Below are positions 7,847 to 14,880 of a stretch of DNA of 24,677 nt, in pieces. Position numbers and translations under genes: made by a program. The number at the start of each line of letters is the position of its first letter. The first letter of the stretch is position 1. Below the pieces are notes generated by a model. The model was not told the DNA's origin. It saw only the letters and a list, made by a program, of their open reading frames with translations, and ran no database searches. The DNA is taken from contig JBJXGU010000246.1 in assembly GCA_046160245.1 (NCBI GenBank), positions 1-24,677 of the forward strand. Direction: 5' to 3'. Source of the stretch: JAJTFW01 sp046160245 (GTDB lineage Bacteria > Bacteroidota > Bacteroidia > AKYH767-A > OLB10).

Positions 7847-9046
7847 TTAGATGGTTCTACCTGGATACACTTTTAATGCTTCTTCCAGACAAGCCATCGC
7901 ATTCTTTAGCGATTCTTGATTCAGAACATATGCAATTCTTACTTGATGTTTACCAAGTTCGGGAACAGAATAAAATCCGCTTGCGGGAGCTAACATTACC
8001 GTTTGATTATTGAAAGCAAAAGAATCCAAAAGCCATTGGCAAAACTTGTCTGCATCATCTACTGGCAATTCTGTCATACAATAAAAGGCTCCACTTGGCT
8101 TTGGGCAAAATACACCTTCCATTTTATTCAGTGATTCCACTACAAAATCACGTCGAGCAATATACTCTTTATGTACTTCGGCGAAATAGGAATCAGGAGT
8201 ATCAATAGCGGCTTCGGCAGCTATCTGTCCTAAGGTAGGAGGACTCAAGCGAGCTTGTGCAAATCGCAAAGCAGCAGACATTACATCCTTATTTTTTGAA
8301 ATCAAAGCCCCTATTCGAACACCACAGGCACTGTACCTTTTAGAAACACTATCCATTAAAACTACATGCTGATCCAATCCCTCTAAATGCATTGATGAAA
8401 CATACTCGCGTCCATCATAGCAAAACTCACGGTACACCTCATCAGAGAAAAGGTATAAATCGTGTTTCAAAACAATTTTCCGAAGCACTTCCAACTCTTC
8501 CTTCGTATACAAATATCCAGTTGGATTACTAGGATTACAAATTAAAATGGCCTTTGTTTTAGAAGTGATCGCCTTTTCAAATTCTTCGATTGGGGGCAAT
8601 GCAAATCCTGTTTTTATACTAGATGGTATTGGCTTCACCACCACATCTGCTTGAGTACTGAAACCGTTATAATTTGCGTAATAAGGCTCGGGCACAATAA
8701 TTTCATCTCCAGCGTTTAAACAGGCCATCATACCAATTTCAATCGCTTCGGACCCACCAGTAGTAATTATTATATCTTCCCAACTTAGGTTAATATCAAA
8801 CTTTTGATAATAACCAACCAGTTTTTTTCTATAAGACTCAATACCAGCAGAATGACTATACTCTATCACTTTCAAGTCAATTTTATGAATAGCATCCATC
8901 ATCACCTCTGGGGTATGAATATCGGGTTGACCAATATTCAAATGATAGATGTGCACACCTCTTTTTTTTGCTTTCTCGGCAAAAGGAACAAGTTTACGAA
9001 TTGGGCTTGGTGGCATTTTTAGCCCTTTATCAGATATTTTTGGCAT
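7847..9046 (-). CDS. Class I/II pyridoxal-phosphate aminotransferase
   Basis: A 399-residue fold-type I aminotransferase of the aspartate/aromatic group, which moves an amino group between an amino acid and a 2-oxo acid. Visible family marks are LNIGQPDIHTP near the N-terminus, TTGGSEA (about 96-101), NPSNPTG (171-177), the PLP-ring Asp in FSDEVYREF (about 202), the Schiff-base Lys in SVSKRYSACGVRIG (about 236) and the substrate-carboxylate Arg region near 244. Length and motifs are complete, and the substrate is not deducible. The gene has its own terminator and follows a hairpin that separates it from DUF1573. A TAnnTTTG match (TAATTTTG, 9093-9086) could start its transcript just before that hairpin. 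Confidence 0.93.
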   Translation of the reverse strand: MPKISDKGLKMPPSPIRKLVPFAEKAKKRGVHIYHLNIGQPDIHTPEVMMDAIHKIDLKVIEYSHSAGIESYRKKLVGYYQKFDINLSWEDIIITTGGSEAIEIGMMACLNAGDEIIVPEPYYANYNGFSTQADVVVKPIPSSIKTGFALPPIEEFEKAITSKTKAILICNPSNPTGYLYTKEELEVLRKIVLKHDLYLFSDEVYREFCYDGREYVSSMHLEGLDQHVVLMDSVSKRYSACGVRIGALISKNKDVMSAALRFAQARLSPPTLGQIAAEAAIDTPDSYFAEVHKEYIARRDFVVESLNKMEGVFCPKPSGAFYCMTELPVDDADKFCQWLLDSFAFNNQTVMLAPASGFYSVPELGKHQVRIAYVLNQESLKNAMACLEEALKVYPGRTI

Positions 9047-9059
9047 TGTGTTAAAATAT

Positions 9060-9085
9060 TAATCCCGGCCGTTGGGCCGGGATTA
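9060..9085 (-). terminator. Strong GC-rich hairpin between DUF1573 and the aminotransferase gene
   Basis: AATCCCGGCC (9061-9070) and GGCCGGGATT (9075-9084) form a perfect stem with a 4-nt loop, extended by one T-A pair. It lies 28 bp after the DUF1573 stop. The tail is only moderately T-rich (ATATTTTAAC), and a TAATTTTG promoter-like element directly precedes it, so it could instead be the 5' leader hairpin of the aminotransferase mRNA. Confidence 0.75.
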
Positions 9086-9112
9086 CAAAATTAAACTTTT
9101 TAGTTGATAGAA

Positions 9113-9598
9113 TTACTTTGCAGGAGTAGCATTTGCAGGCTGAGCGGCTGGTGCTTCAACCGTTCCTTTCAAATGAAGGATACGAGGGCTGTTCTTTGCG
9201 TTAGAAGTAATTGTAACTGTTTTGTCTTGCATACCCATTTTACCAGCAGAGTTAAAAGTTACTTTAATAGCACCTGTTGCGCCTTTTTTAATTGGCTCTT
9301 TTGGGTAAAGAGGGACAGTACAACCGCAAGATCCTTGAGCATTTGTAATGATTAAATCTTCCTTCCCGTCATTGGAAAAAGTAAATTCATGAGTTACTGA
9401 CTCACCTTGCTTAATGGTTCCGAAATTAAATTCTTCGTTACCGAAAGTCATTTCAGCTGCATTTTTGTTTTCAGCAGGAGCTGCTACTTGAGTAGTTGCT
9501 GGAGCTGCTGGTTTGCTCATTGCTTTGTCAGTTTGAGCATTTACCATTGTAGCTGCGAATAACATTCCACAAGTGGCAAGAATGATTGATTTTTTCAT
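9113..9598 (-). CDS. Exported DUF1573 domain protein
   Basis: A 161-residue protein with an N-terminal signal peptide (about residues 1-22, ending VNAQ), then an Ala/Pro-rich linker, a DUF1573 Ig-like domain (about 48-140) and an Ala/Pro/Lys tail. The domain shows FNFGTIKQGESVTHEFTF, then SCGCTVPLYPKEPIKKG and VTITSNA, the usual DUF1573 pattern. It is predicted to be periplasmic or surface-exposed; its molecular function is unknown. It is paralogous to the gene 34 bp upstream (9633-10097), with which it probably forms a two-gene operon ending at the 9060-9085 hairpin. Confidence 0.93.
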   Translation of the reverse strand: MKKSIILATCGMLFAATMVNAQTDKAMSKPAAPATTQVAAPAENKNAAEMTFGNEEFNFGTIKQGESVTHEFTFSNDGKEDLIITNAQGSCGCTVPLYPKEPIKKGATGAIKVTFNSAGKMGMQDKTVTITSNAKNSPRILHLKGTVEAPAAQPANATPAK

Positions 9599-9632
9599 GA
9601 TGAATTGTTTAGTTTATTTATTAATTAATTAG

Positions 9633-10097
9633 TTATTTCGAATTATTTTCTAAGGGAGACAAGCCGTTATCTTTACGAATAGGCATTTGATCGTCGGTTT
9701 GTTCTTGGGATCTTACTACGCCTTTGACGGTAATTACTTTTGAAGCAGATTTTGCGTTAGAATTAATAGTAACGGTTTTAGTAAAAGGACCAGGACGTTT
9801 GGTATCGTAAGTTACGTTTATATAAGCTGATTGACCTTTTAAGATGGGCTCCTTCGGCCACTTTGGAACGGTACATCCACATGAACCAGTGGCATTGGTT
9901 ATTACTAAAGGATCTTTTCCGGTATTGGTGAACTTAAAAGCATAACTACCATCACTGCCATAGTCAATGGTACCATAATCGTATAATTCTTTTTCGAAGG
10001 TAATCTCTGCGTTAGTGGCAGGAGTTTTTGCATCTTGTGCGTTGGCGAAAACACCAGCAGCAATGAAGTAAATACAGAATAAGAAGATTTTTTTCAT
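9633..10097 (-). CDS. Exported DUF1573 domain protein, second copy
   Basis: A 154-residue protein with a signal peptide (about 1-21, ending FANAQ) and one DUF1573 domain (about 30-128). It shares YDYGTIDYGSDGSYAFKF, then SCGCTVPKWPKEPILKG and VTINSNAKSA with the downstream copy, so the two are tandem duplicates. Its linker is shorter and its tail charged rather than Ala/Pro-rich. Function is unknown beyond an exported Ig-like fold. A 9-bp inverted repeat lies about 40-70 bp upstream of its start. Confidence 0.93.
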   Translation of the reverse strand: MKKIFLFCIYFIAAGVFANAQDAKTPATNAEITFEKELYDYGTIDYGSDGSYAFKFTNTGKDPLVITNATGSCGCTVPKWPKEPILKGQSAYINVTYDTKRPGPFTKTVTINSNAKSASKVITVKGVVRSQEQTDDQMPIRKDNGLSPLENNSK

Positions 10098-10136
10098 AAT
10101 TTGATAGTTCTACTTTTAACGTGTTCTGGAAAACAA

Positions 10137-10169
10137 AGTTCATTCATTTACATGAAGTGGGAATGAACT
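10137..10169 (-). promoter_or_regulatory. Inverted repeat upstream of the DUF1573 pair
   Basis: AGTTCATTC (10137-10145) and GAATGAACT (10161-10169) are perfect reverse complements separated by 15 bp. On the minus strand the proximal arm runs into GAACTTTG, a 7-of-8 match to TAnnTTTG. An operator over the promoter is possible, and so is a terminator for the upstream genes, though no T-run follows. Confidence 0.45.
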
Positions 10170-10269
10170 ATACTCCTACAGTTTCAAGAGTACAATGCAA
10201 AACAAACCTTTTCTTATGAACTAAACATGAAGTCAATAATTTCAACCTAAAAATGAAGAAAAAGGAAGC

Positions 10270-11043
10270 TTAAATTCTAGGTTCCTCTTCAATAGCACCG
10301 CTTAATTCTACCAAGACCGTTTTGAAAAAGTATATCGACCAAAGGGCTATCCCAATAAACTTCAATCCATCTTCAATATAGGTTCCAAAAGCTACTGTCT
10401 CTTCAAAAAACACATCGAATACAATAGAGATGGCCAGAAAGAAATAAGATGCTATGAGAACACTAAAATTTTTATTCATTAATGTATTTACATATTTAAT
10501 ATTAAATACAATTAAGATGAGTGTATAAGCAATATAGAAACTGATCTCAGGAATTCCAAAATAATCAGGAATGATGATTTCATGAAACTGAAACAAATCA
10601 TCAATGGCAATGATGGCAGTGATAAGTCCACTTACAAAAAAGAAATTCTTGCGACCAGAATTTGGATTTCTCATTCTCAAAAAATACCAAGAAAACCAAC
10701 ATAAAGTTACAGAGGCGCACCAAATAAAAATTCCCAATGAACTTAACATTCCCACATAAGGCTCTAAATGATAAACTCCACTATAATCTCTTGACAAATC
10801 GGAAGGTTCTATCCCCGACTTAACAGCAATTACTAAGACTGCAAAAAGAAATACAATAAAAAGAAAAACGATTTTAAAAATACTTTTAAAATTACTTTTT
10901 AGTGTTAGCCAAAAATTATTGAAAATTAGTAATAGACCGTGCTTGGTTAATATCTGCTTCAAAATCGAAGCGAAACTCATTTCCCGATTCATTTGAAACA
11001 GATGAATTTTAAAAGACTCTTTAATCTCACTCTTTGATTTCAT
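10270..11043 (-). CDS. Multi-pass membrane protein of unknown family, copy B
   Basis: I do not recognise this 257-residue protein. A polar N-terminus of about 50 residues precedes roughly six membrane segments (near 57-75, 96-122, 133-148, 166-184, 193-211 and 226-243). It shares a motif set with the protein encoded 5 bp upstream: DLSRD (about 82-86), DDLFQFHE (148-155), a conserved Asp near 210, and EDGLKF with GIALW (224-235). Conserved Asp/His/Glu at membrane edges suggests a metal or catalytic site, but this is inference. It differs from its partner mainly by the longer N-terminus. It is probably cotranscribed with the gene at 11049-11714. Confidence 0.85.
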   Translation of the reverse strand: MKSKSEIKESFKIHLFQMNREMSFASILKQILTKHGLLLIFNNFWLTLKSNFKSIFKIVFLFIVFLFAVLVIAVKSGIEPSDLSRDYSGVYHLEPYVGMLSSLGIFIWCASVTLCWFSWYFLRMRNPNSGRKNFFFVSGLITAIIAIDDLFQFHEIIIPDYFGIPEISFYIAYTLILIVFNIKYVNTLMNKNFSVLIASYFFLAISIVFDVFFEETVAFGTYIEDGLKFIGIALWSIYFFKTVLVELSGAIEEEPRI

Positions 11044-11048
11044 TATTA

Positions 11049-11714
11049 TTACTTTCTAACTAATTGAATATGTTGTAAGATAAATGACATTGAGGTTCTT
11101 AAATAATAGGCTGTCCATAGTACGATGCCTGTAAATTTAAAACTATCCTCCCAAAATGCATGATCTGATTCTGCTTTAATTATTTCACGATCCACTACTA
11201 ATGACATTGCGAACATAAATAAAGCAAGCGACCAAAGCACGAAGTCGGTTTGTAAAAAAGTTTTAAAACAAACAATAACAATAAACACAATACAAATAAG
11301 ATAGGTGAGGAAAAACAATTGTTCCGGGACGTATCGAATATTACTAAACATTTTTTCATGCATTTGAAACACATCATCAAAGCCCAAAACAAATGATAAG
11401 AGACCTGCAAAGAGCATCAACAAAAACTGTTGTCGAGGACCTTTCATTCGATAAAGAAAAGCCGCAGTAAACAAACAAATGGTGGCCGAAGCGCTCCAAA
11501 AGAAAATACCGGCATTGGAAATCATCCCCGTATAAGTATGACCTTTTAAAACAGTATTTGGATCTCGAGTAAGATCACCTAAATCAATTCCGAGCATTCG
11601 ACCTGCTTTGTAGGTGATGAAGAGAATTATTAATGGAATACTAAAGCTTATTAAATATACTACGTAATTCGTCTTAATTCGAATTAGAGCAGTTGAAAAT
11701 ATTTCCTTTATCAT
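11049..11714 (-). CDS. Multi-pass membrane protein of unknown family, copy A
   Basis: A 221-residue protein, first of a tandem paralogous pair. About six hydrophobic segments are seen (near 16-36, 62-88, 97-112, 132-150, 157-175 and 193-206). Shared motifs are DLTRD (about 47-51), DDVFQMHE (113-120), an Asp near 175, and EDSFKF with GIVLW (189-200). Overall similarity to copy B is modest outside these motifs, so the duplication is old and the motifs are probably functional. It has no signal peptide or known domain that I can name. A promoter-like TTTG-N16-TAATTTCG lies just upstream. Only 5 bp separate it from copy B. Confidence 0.85.
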   Translation of the reverse strand: MIKEIFSTALIRIKTNYVVYLISFSIPLIILFITYKAGRMLGIDLGDLTRDPNTVLKGHTYTGMISNAGIFFWSASATICLFTAAFLYRMKGPRQQFLLMLFAGLLSFVLGFDDVFQMHEKMFSNIRYVPEQLFFLTYLICIVFIVIVCFKTFLQTDFVLWSLALFMFAMSLVVDREIIKAESDHAFWEDSFKFTGIVLWTAYYLRTSMSFILQHIQLVRK

Positions 11715-11731
11715 AGTGTTAAGCCATTCTA

Positions 11732-11759
11732 CGAAATTATTAAGGAAAAGTTAATCAAA
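11732..11759 (-). promoter_or_regulatory. Putative promoter of the membrane-protein pair
   Basis: On the minus strand TTTG (11759-11756) is followed by 16 bp and TAATTTCG (11739-11732), one mismatch from TAnnTTTG. It predicts a short leader before ATG 11714. Confidence 0.45.
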
Positions 11760-11839
11760 AAGGTGAATAATCCTGACTTAATAGAACATATTAACAATTT
11801 AACATCTTTAACAAATATTAATTAAAAAGATAATGGGTT

Positions 11840-11974
11840 GTCCTATCCAATCCCATTTCTACTTTCTCTGAATCTTGTCCCTTCTCTTCCTCAGACTAGA
11901 CGATAGATGGGACTGACTTTTGTCGGCCCCTGTTCACCCGTTGCATTGGACCAAAACAAAGCTCTGGATAGGAC
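11840..11974. repeat. MITE-like segment with 10-bp terminal inverted repeats
   Basis: GTCCTATCCA (11840-11849) and TGGATAGGAC (11965-11974) are perfect inverted repeats that bound a 135-bp stretch richer in G and C than the AT-rich DNA around it. The inside has no intact gene, only short open stretches. I see no clear target-site duplication. It could be a small non-autonomous element or a dispersed intergenic repeat. Confidence 0.45.
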
Positions 11975-12153
11975 TCATATCTAATTGATATATAGAATAT
12001 ATTGATTAATAGATTTAGGCTTCGGGCTGATTTTTAAGATGTGTTCGGTTATTCAAGTTAATTAATTCTTTCAGATTAAATTTTCTTGAAAATACATTTA
12101 TATTTTGCCCAGTTTCCTTTTAGTCGATTGATTTCATGGTTTCATTTTACAGA
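11975..12153. other. Gene-free stretch downstream of abiEii
   Basis: Together with the MITE-like segment this makes up the 439-bp gap between the membrane-protein pair and abiEii. It is AT-rich, with no frame, clear terminator or RNA gene that I can support. Confidence 0.5.
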
Positions 12154-13074
12154 TTAACTATTACCTGGATAAAGCACAGCTTGTAATTGTTCAATCATGA
12201 CTTGGTATTTTTCTGGATTTCCGCCATTCAATTTTTCAAGGTTTAGAAGTTTCCATTTTAGCCCTGGGTAATCCTTAAAATCGTAGATAGTCCAATCCGG
12301 TTGAAGTTTCAGAATTCCCATTAAAAATAGTTTATCGCTTTCAGTCAGATTTTGATGAATAGCTTTTATTAACGACTCTCTTGTTTTCTCATATTCATAG
12401 TATGTAAAACCTTCTGATGTCATACCCGAGAATTGTGTTTCCATTGCACTAGTTTGGTCCAGTAAATGCGGAGAAAGAATCTCATGTATAGGTCTACTAT
12501 GACTCAAAAGATAAAATAAAAAACCAGATTTAACTTCATCTGTGAAGCCTTCATTTTTCAGAAGGTATAGGACATCAAATAAGTCTCTAGGATGTTGTAT
12601 GTCCAGTGCAGCACATATTTTACTACCGAAAAGCAAACCATGATGTAATACCTTAACTTCAACAAATGCATCAAATTCCTCCTGTGCTTTCAAACACAAT
12701 TGCATTACTTCCGGCTCAAAGATACATCCCCTGCTCATAAGACTAACTTCGACTTTAACCGATACTTTTTTATCATTCACAAGTAATTTACAGATTTTTT
12801 CTTCGTGCTGAATTCTTGAACCTGGAAGTACTTTTTGGATATTGACTACAATTCGTTTCAATGCTTCATTGATATGAAATTGTGATGTTTCAAAATCCTC
12901 AAGAGACAGATACGTAATATCAACATCAACTGAAAGTCTCGGCATATTACGTACAAACAGATTTATTGCAGTGCCACCGTGTAGAGCAAAACAGTCTTCT
13001 TTTGCAATTTCAGGCAAGATTGACAACAAAAGACCAACTTGTTTTCTATATTCCTCTTGCATCACTTTCTTCAA
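12154..13074 (-). CDS. abiEii: AbiEii-type nucleotidyltransferase toxin (type IV TA)
   Basis: A 306-residue protein of the AbiEii/AbiGii nucleotidyltransferase toxin family. The core motif HGGTAINLF (32-40), followed by MPRLSVDVDITYL with the DxD pair Asp50/Asp52, matches the DNA-polymerase-beta-like nucleotidyltransferase fold. A C-terminal helical part starts at about 190. In characterised AbiE systems this toxin is thought to transfer nucleotides and causes reversible growth arrest or abortive phage infection; the target here is unknown. Its start overlaps the abiEi end by 29 bp, the usual toxin-after-antitoxin order. Catalytic residues look intact. Confidence 0.93.
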   Translation of the reverse strand: MKKVMQEEYRKQVGLLLSILPEIAKEDCFALHGGTAINLFVRNMPRLSVDVDITYLSLEDFETSQFHINEALKRIVVNIQKVLPGSRIQHEEKICKLLVNDKKVSVKVEVSLMSRGCIFEPEVMQLCLKAQEEFDAFVEVKVLHHGLLFGSKICAALDIQHPRDLFDVLYLLKNEGFTDEVKSGFLFYLLSHSRPIHEILSPHLLDQTSAMETQFSGMTSEGFTYYEYEKTRESLIKAIHQNLTESDKLFLMGILKLQPDWTIYDFKDYPGLKWKLLNLEKLNGGNPEKYQVMIEQLQAVLYPGNS

Positions 13075-13828
13075 GCTCTTTCGGCACGGTTATTTGATAT
13101 TTTGAATTATAGATTCCATTCCTGATTATACTTCTTTTACCTTTGCCCAAATCTATTTTATCAATTTCAAGTTTCTTAAACCAATCGTGATTTACTTTAT
13201 CGGCTAAATAAAGAAACAATCTCTTCACTTTTATTGACTCGCAGCTTTCAAGTAATTCATGAACAACGCTCGGCCTTACATTATTCATACTTTCCATAAA
13301 ATGAAAACACTCAATCAAATCTTGTTTGCCTGGAACCAAATACAAGCATTCCATTATTGCCCGTGGTGCATTAGAAATTTTAATTGAAAAATTTTTGAAT
13401 TCTTTTTCTTGCAAAAACTTTTCTGTTGGAAGAAATGCTGTTTTATTATATTGGACTTTTGTGCCCCAATCGTACTGCCTAAACCAGGTTGGAAGGTTTT
13501 CATTTTTAGATCCAAATAATATTACATTACTTGATGTAAAGTCTATGAAATGGCCTAGCCCCAAAAGACTGAGGGCTGTTCTACCCCCCGGATGAATAGT
13601 TAACTCTGATTGTTTTTGTAACGCATAGATTGCCCCTTCATAGGTTACTTTATCATTCACTCTCTTCAAGGCTCCTTTACCAATAGCTTCCAACCACCGG
13701 CTTTTTCTATACCTTTTTTGTAATTCGAGGCTATACCCTTTTTCCTTAAGCCAGAAGGTTTGCATTATCGTGCCCAATGGTTGAGTCGAAAGGAGCTGGT
13801 TTATTTTTGACTGATTTTCGGTATTCAT
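13046..13828 (-). CDS. abiEi: AbiEi-type antitoxin / transcriptional regulator (type IV TA)
   Basis: A 260-residue protein placed as the AbiEi antitoxin. The N-terminal part (about 1-70) looks like a winged-helix region (LLSTQPLGTIMQTFWLKEKG and on to LEAIGKGALKR). The AbiEi-like motif IHPGGRTALSLLGLGHF follows at about 78-94, then a helical C-terminal domain containing ISNAPRAIMECLYLVP and the end YQITVPKELEESDARGI. AbiEi proteins neutralise AbiEii without direct binding and repress their own promoter. It is cotranscribed with abiEii through a 29-bp overlap. An AGTAC-based inverted repeat lies about 65 bp upstream of the ATG. Confidence 0.9.
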   Translation of the reverse strand: MNTENQSKINQLLSTQPLGTIMQTFWLKEKGYSLELQKRYRKSRWLEAIGKGALKRVNDKVTYEGAIYALQKQSELTIHPGGRTALSLLGLGHFIDFTSSNVILFGSKNENLPTWFRQYDWGTKVQYNKTAFLPTEKFLQEKEFKNFSIKISNAPRAIMECLYLVPGKQDLIECFHFMESMNNVRPSVVHELLESCESIKVKRLFLYLADKVNHDWFKKLEIDKIDLGKGKRSIIRNGIYNSKYQITVPKELEESDARGI

Positions 13829-13892
13829 AGTACCAAAATAGTGATTATTTTAAACTTATAGTTTGAACTGGTTTAATTTGTTTCCATTTAGG

Positions 13893-13905
13893 GTACTTTT
13901 AGTAC
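13893..13905 (-). promoter_or_regulatory. Candidate AbiEi operator
   Basis: GTACT-TTT-AGTAC is a perfect short inverted repeat. The half-site AGTAC recurs at 13829-13833, next to the abiEi start. Known AbiEi proteins bind paired repeats in their own promoter, so autoregulation through these sites is plausible. Confidence 0.4.
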
Positions 13906-14046
13906 GGTAATATGAATAAATATAAACCAATTTATCTAAAAGAAGAATAAAACAATATAAAAAAGGTAAACAGCTAGCTCTAACTGGTAAATTTATCTTT
14001 TAGAAGGTAATCCTATAGCTGTACTACAAAAAAGCATTAAAAAAAG

Positions 14047-14073
14047 GCCCTGATAATTTTTTATTATCAGGGC
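14047..14073 (-). terminator. Strong terminator left of the island, probably the original tRNA-Asp terminator
   Basis: GCCCTGATAAT (14047-14057) and ATTATCAGGGC (14063-14073) form a perfect 11-bp stem with a 5-nt loop. On the minus strand it is followed by a long T-run (the A-run at 14039-14045 on the plus strand). It lies 19 bp beyond the left 15-bp repeat, like the terminator beyond the intact tRNA-Asp. Confidence 0.85.
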
Positions 14074-14091
14074 TTTTACGTGATTTTTCTG

Positions 14092-14106
14092 GCGGTCCGG
14101 ACGGGA
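14092..14106 (-). repeat. Left direct repeat (att), copy of the tRNA-Asp 3' end
   Basis: GCGGTCCGGACGGGA is identical to 20986-21000, which includes the discriminator, acceptor-stem 3' strand and start of the T arm of tRNA-Asp. Here it is orphaned, since the following bases do not continue the tRNA. This is typical of the distal junction left by integration at a tRNA 3' end. Confidence 0.85.
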
Positions 14107-14420
14107 ACGCTGAAATCAGTTGTTATAAGTTGATTGTCTGTATCTTAAGACTAGAACGATACTAAGGGGTTACGAGATAGAAAAAGCTCTGGTTGGTAAG
14201 GAGGTCACCCCCGTTGGCGCTTTTTGCACCCGTGTGACGAAGATAAGGCAACTTTCACCAATTTTCAAAGCTAAATATTGCGACATACATAAACGTCATT
14301 CAGAGTAGCTTTTCTAAAAAACAAGACGTGAAACGGCGACTATTGTCGTTTAAACGATACAGGATTTTTTTAGTCGATCCGGTAATTTAGGAAACCATAA
14401 ACAGCCTCCTACTCCGTTTT
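14107..14420. other. Non-coding left end of the island
   Basis: A 314-bp stretch between the left repeat and the DUF4248 gene. It holds a 12-bp palindrome (14346-14357) and two ACGATAC copies (about 14147 and 14354). I see no intact frame or RNA gene. Regulation of the DUF4248 gene is the likeliest role of its right part. Confidence 0.5.
14346..14357. promoter_or_regulatory. 12-bp palindrome upstream of the DUF4248 gene
   Basis: TCGTTTAAACGA is a perfect palindrome about 64 bp upstream of the ATG at 14421. The position suits an operator. No exact TAnnTTTG element lies downstream of it; TAATTTAG is a 7-of-8 match. Confidence 0.45.
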
Positions 14421-14651
14421 ATGCAACCCAATTTCAAGCTCCGATCTTACGGATATTCTGAATTAGCTCAACTTTACTTTCCGCACGTCACTAAAAAATC
14501 AGCCAGCGTCCAGCTCCGCCGGTGGATCATCATCAACAAAAAACTAGTAGCTGGAATTACAGGAAACGGGATTTATTCCCGGTCAAAGGTTGCTTACCCC
14601 GAAACAGGTCGGCGTGGTGGTGGAGTTTTTGGGGGAGCCGTGAGGAGGTGA
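14421..14651 (+). CDS. DUF4248 family protein
   Basis: A 76-residue basic protein resembling Bacteroidota DUF4248, a small, probably DNA-binding family common in Bacteroidota accessory DNA. The family-like block is FKLRSYGYSELAQLYFP, then a Ser/Ala segment, then QLRRWIIINKKL (residues 5-42). It looks like a helix-turn-helix, but no function is established. The last 20 residues are Gly/Arg-rich (GRRGGGVFGGAVRR) and do not look like the usual family tail, so the C-terminus may have been changed by a frameshift. It is the only convincing plus-strand gene in the island and the one nearest the left att repeat. Confidence 0.75.
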   Translation: MQPNFKLRSYGYSELAQLYFPHVTKKSASVQLRRWIIINKKLVAGITGNGIYSRSKVAYPETGRRGGGVFGGAVRR

Positions 14652-14666
14652 GGGAATCAAAATAAA

Positions 14667-14691
14667 AGAGGCTCACAATTGGTGAACCTCT
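14667..14691 (-). terminator. Terminator of the 27-codon gene
   Basis: AGAGGCTCAC (14667-14676) pairs with GTGAACCTCT (14682-14691) with one mismatch and a 5-nt loop. On the minus strand TTTTATTTT follows. It lies 20 bp after the small gene's stop and may also serve the convergent DUF4248 gene. Confidence 0.7.
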
Positions 14692-14711
14692 ATTATTCCT
14701 AATGTTTCAAC

Positions 14712-14795
14712 TTATTTCTTAGGAGGAGCATTGTCGCGCCCTTTTCCTGAAGAATTTCCTGTTGTGCTTGGCTTTCCGCCATTACCTTTTGCCAT
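14712..14795 (-). CDS. 27-residue Gly/Lys/Pro-rich small protein
   Basis: A small gene encoding MAKGNGGKPSTTG followed by NSSGKGRDNAPPKK. The peptide is very basic, with no hydrophobic stretch, so it is neither a membrane peptide nor a signal peptide. It resembles short KPSTTG-containing peptides that I recall from other Bacteroidota genomes, but I cannot confirm that here. Support for a real gene is the complete transcription unit: a TAGTTTTG promoter element about 40 bp upstream, the frame, and a hairpin terminator right after it. It could bind nucleic acid; this is a guess from charge alone. It lies between the DUF4248 and 184-codon genes. Confidence 0.65.
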   Translation of the reverse strand: MAKGNGGKPSTTGNSSGKGRDNAPPKK

Positions 14796-14834
14796 TTTGG
14801 TTTAAATTAAATTGTTACGTCATTATTGACTTTA

Positions 14835-14842
14835 CAAAACTA
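14835..14842 (-). promoter_or_regulatory. Promoter -7 element of the 27-codon gene
   Basis: The minus strand reads TAGTTTTG, matching TAnnTTTG, with a predicted leader of about 35 nt to ATG 14795. No TTTG is present at the expected -33 distance. Confidence 0.45.
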
Positions 14843-14880
14843 AAATGAGAAATAACTGGTAAAATTTATTTTAAACGAAA

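Noticed and set aside
7780..8013. 77-codon plus-strand frame
   Set aside because: It overlaps the end of the aminotransferase gene on the other strand and has no recognisable protein features.
9104..9355. Cys-rich plus-strand frame opposite DUF1573
   Set aside because: The Cys/Phe richness is the complement of the DUF1573 coding sequence; no start signal is seen.
14092..14180. A second tRNA gene at the left repeat
   Set aside because: Only 15 bp match tRNA-Asp; no D arm, anticodon arm or 5' acceptor strand follows.
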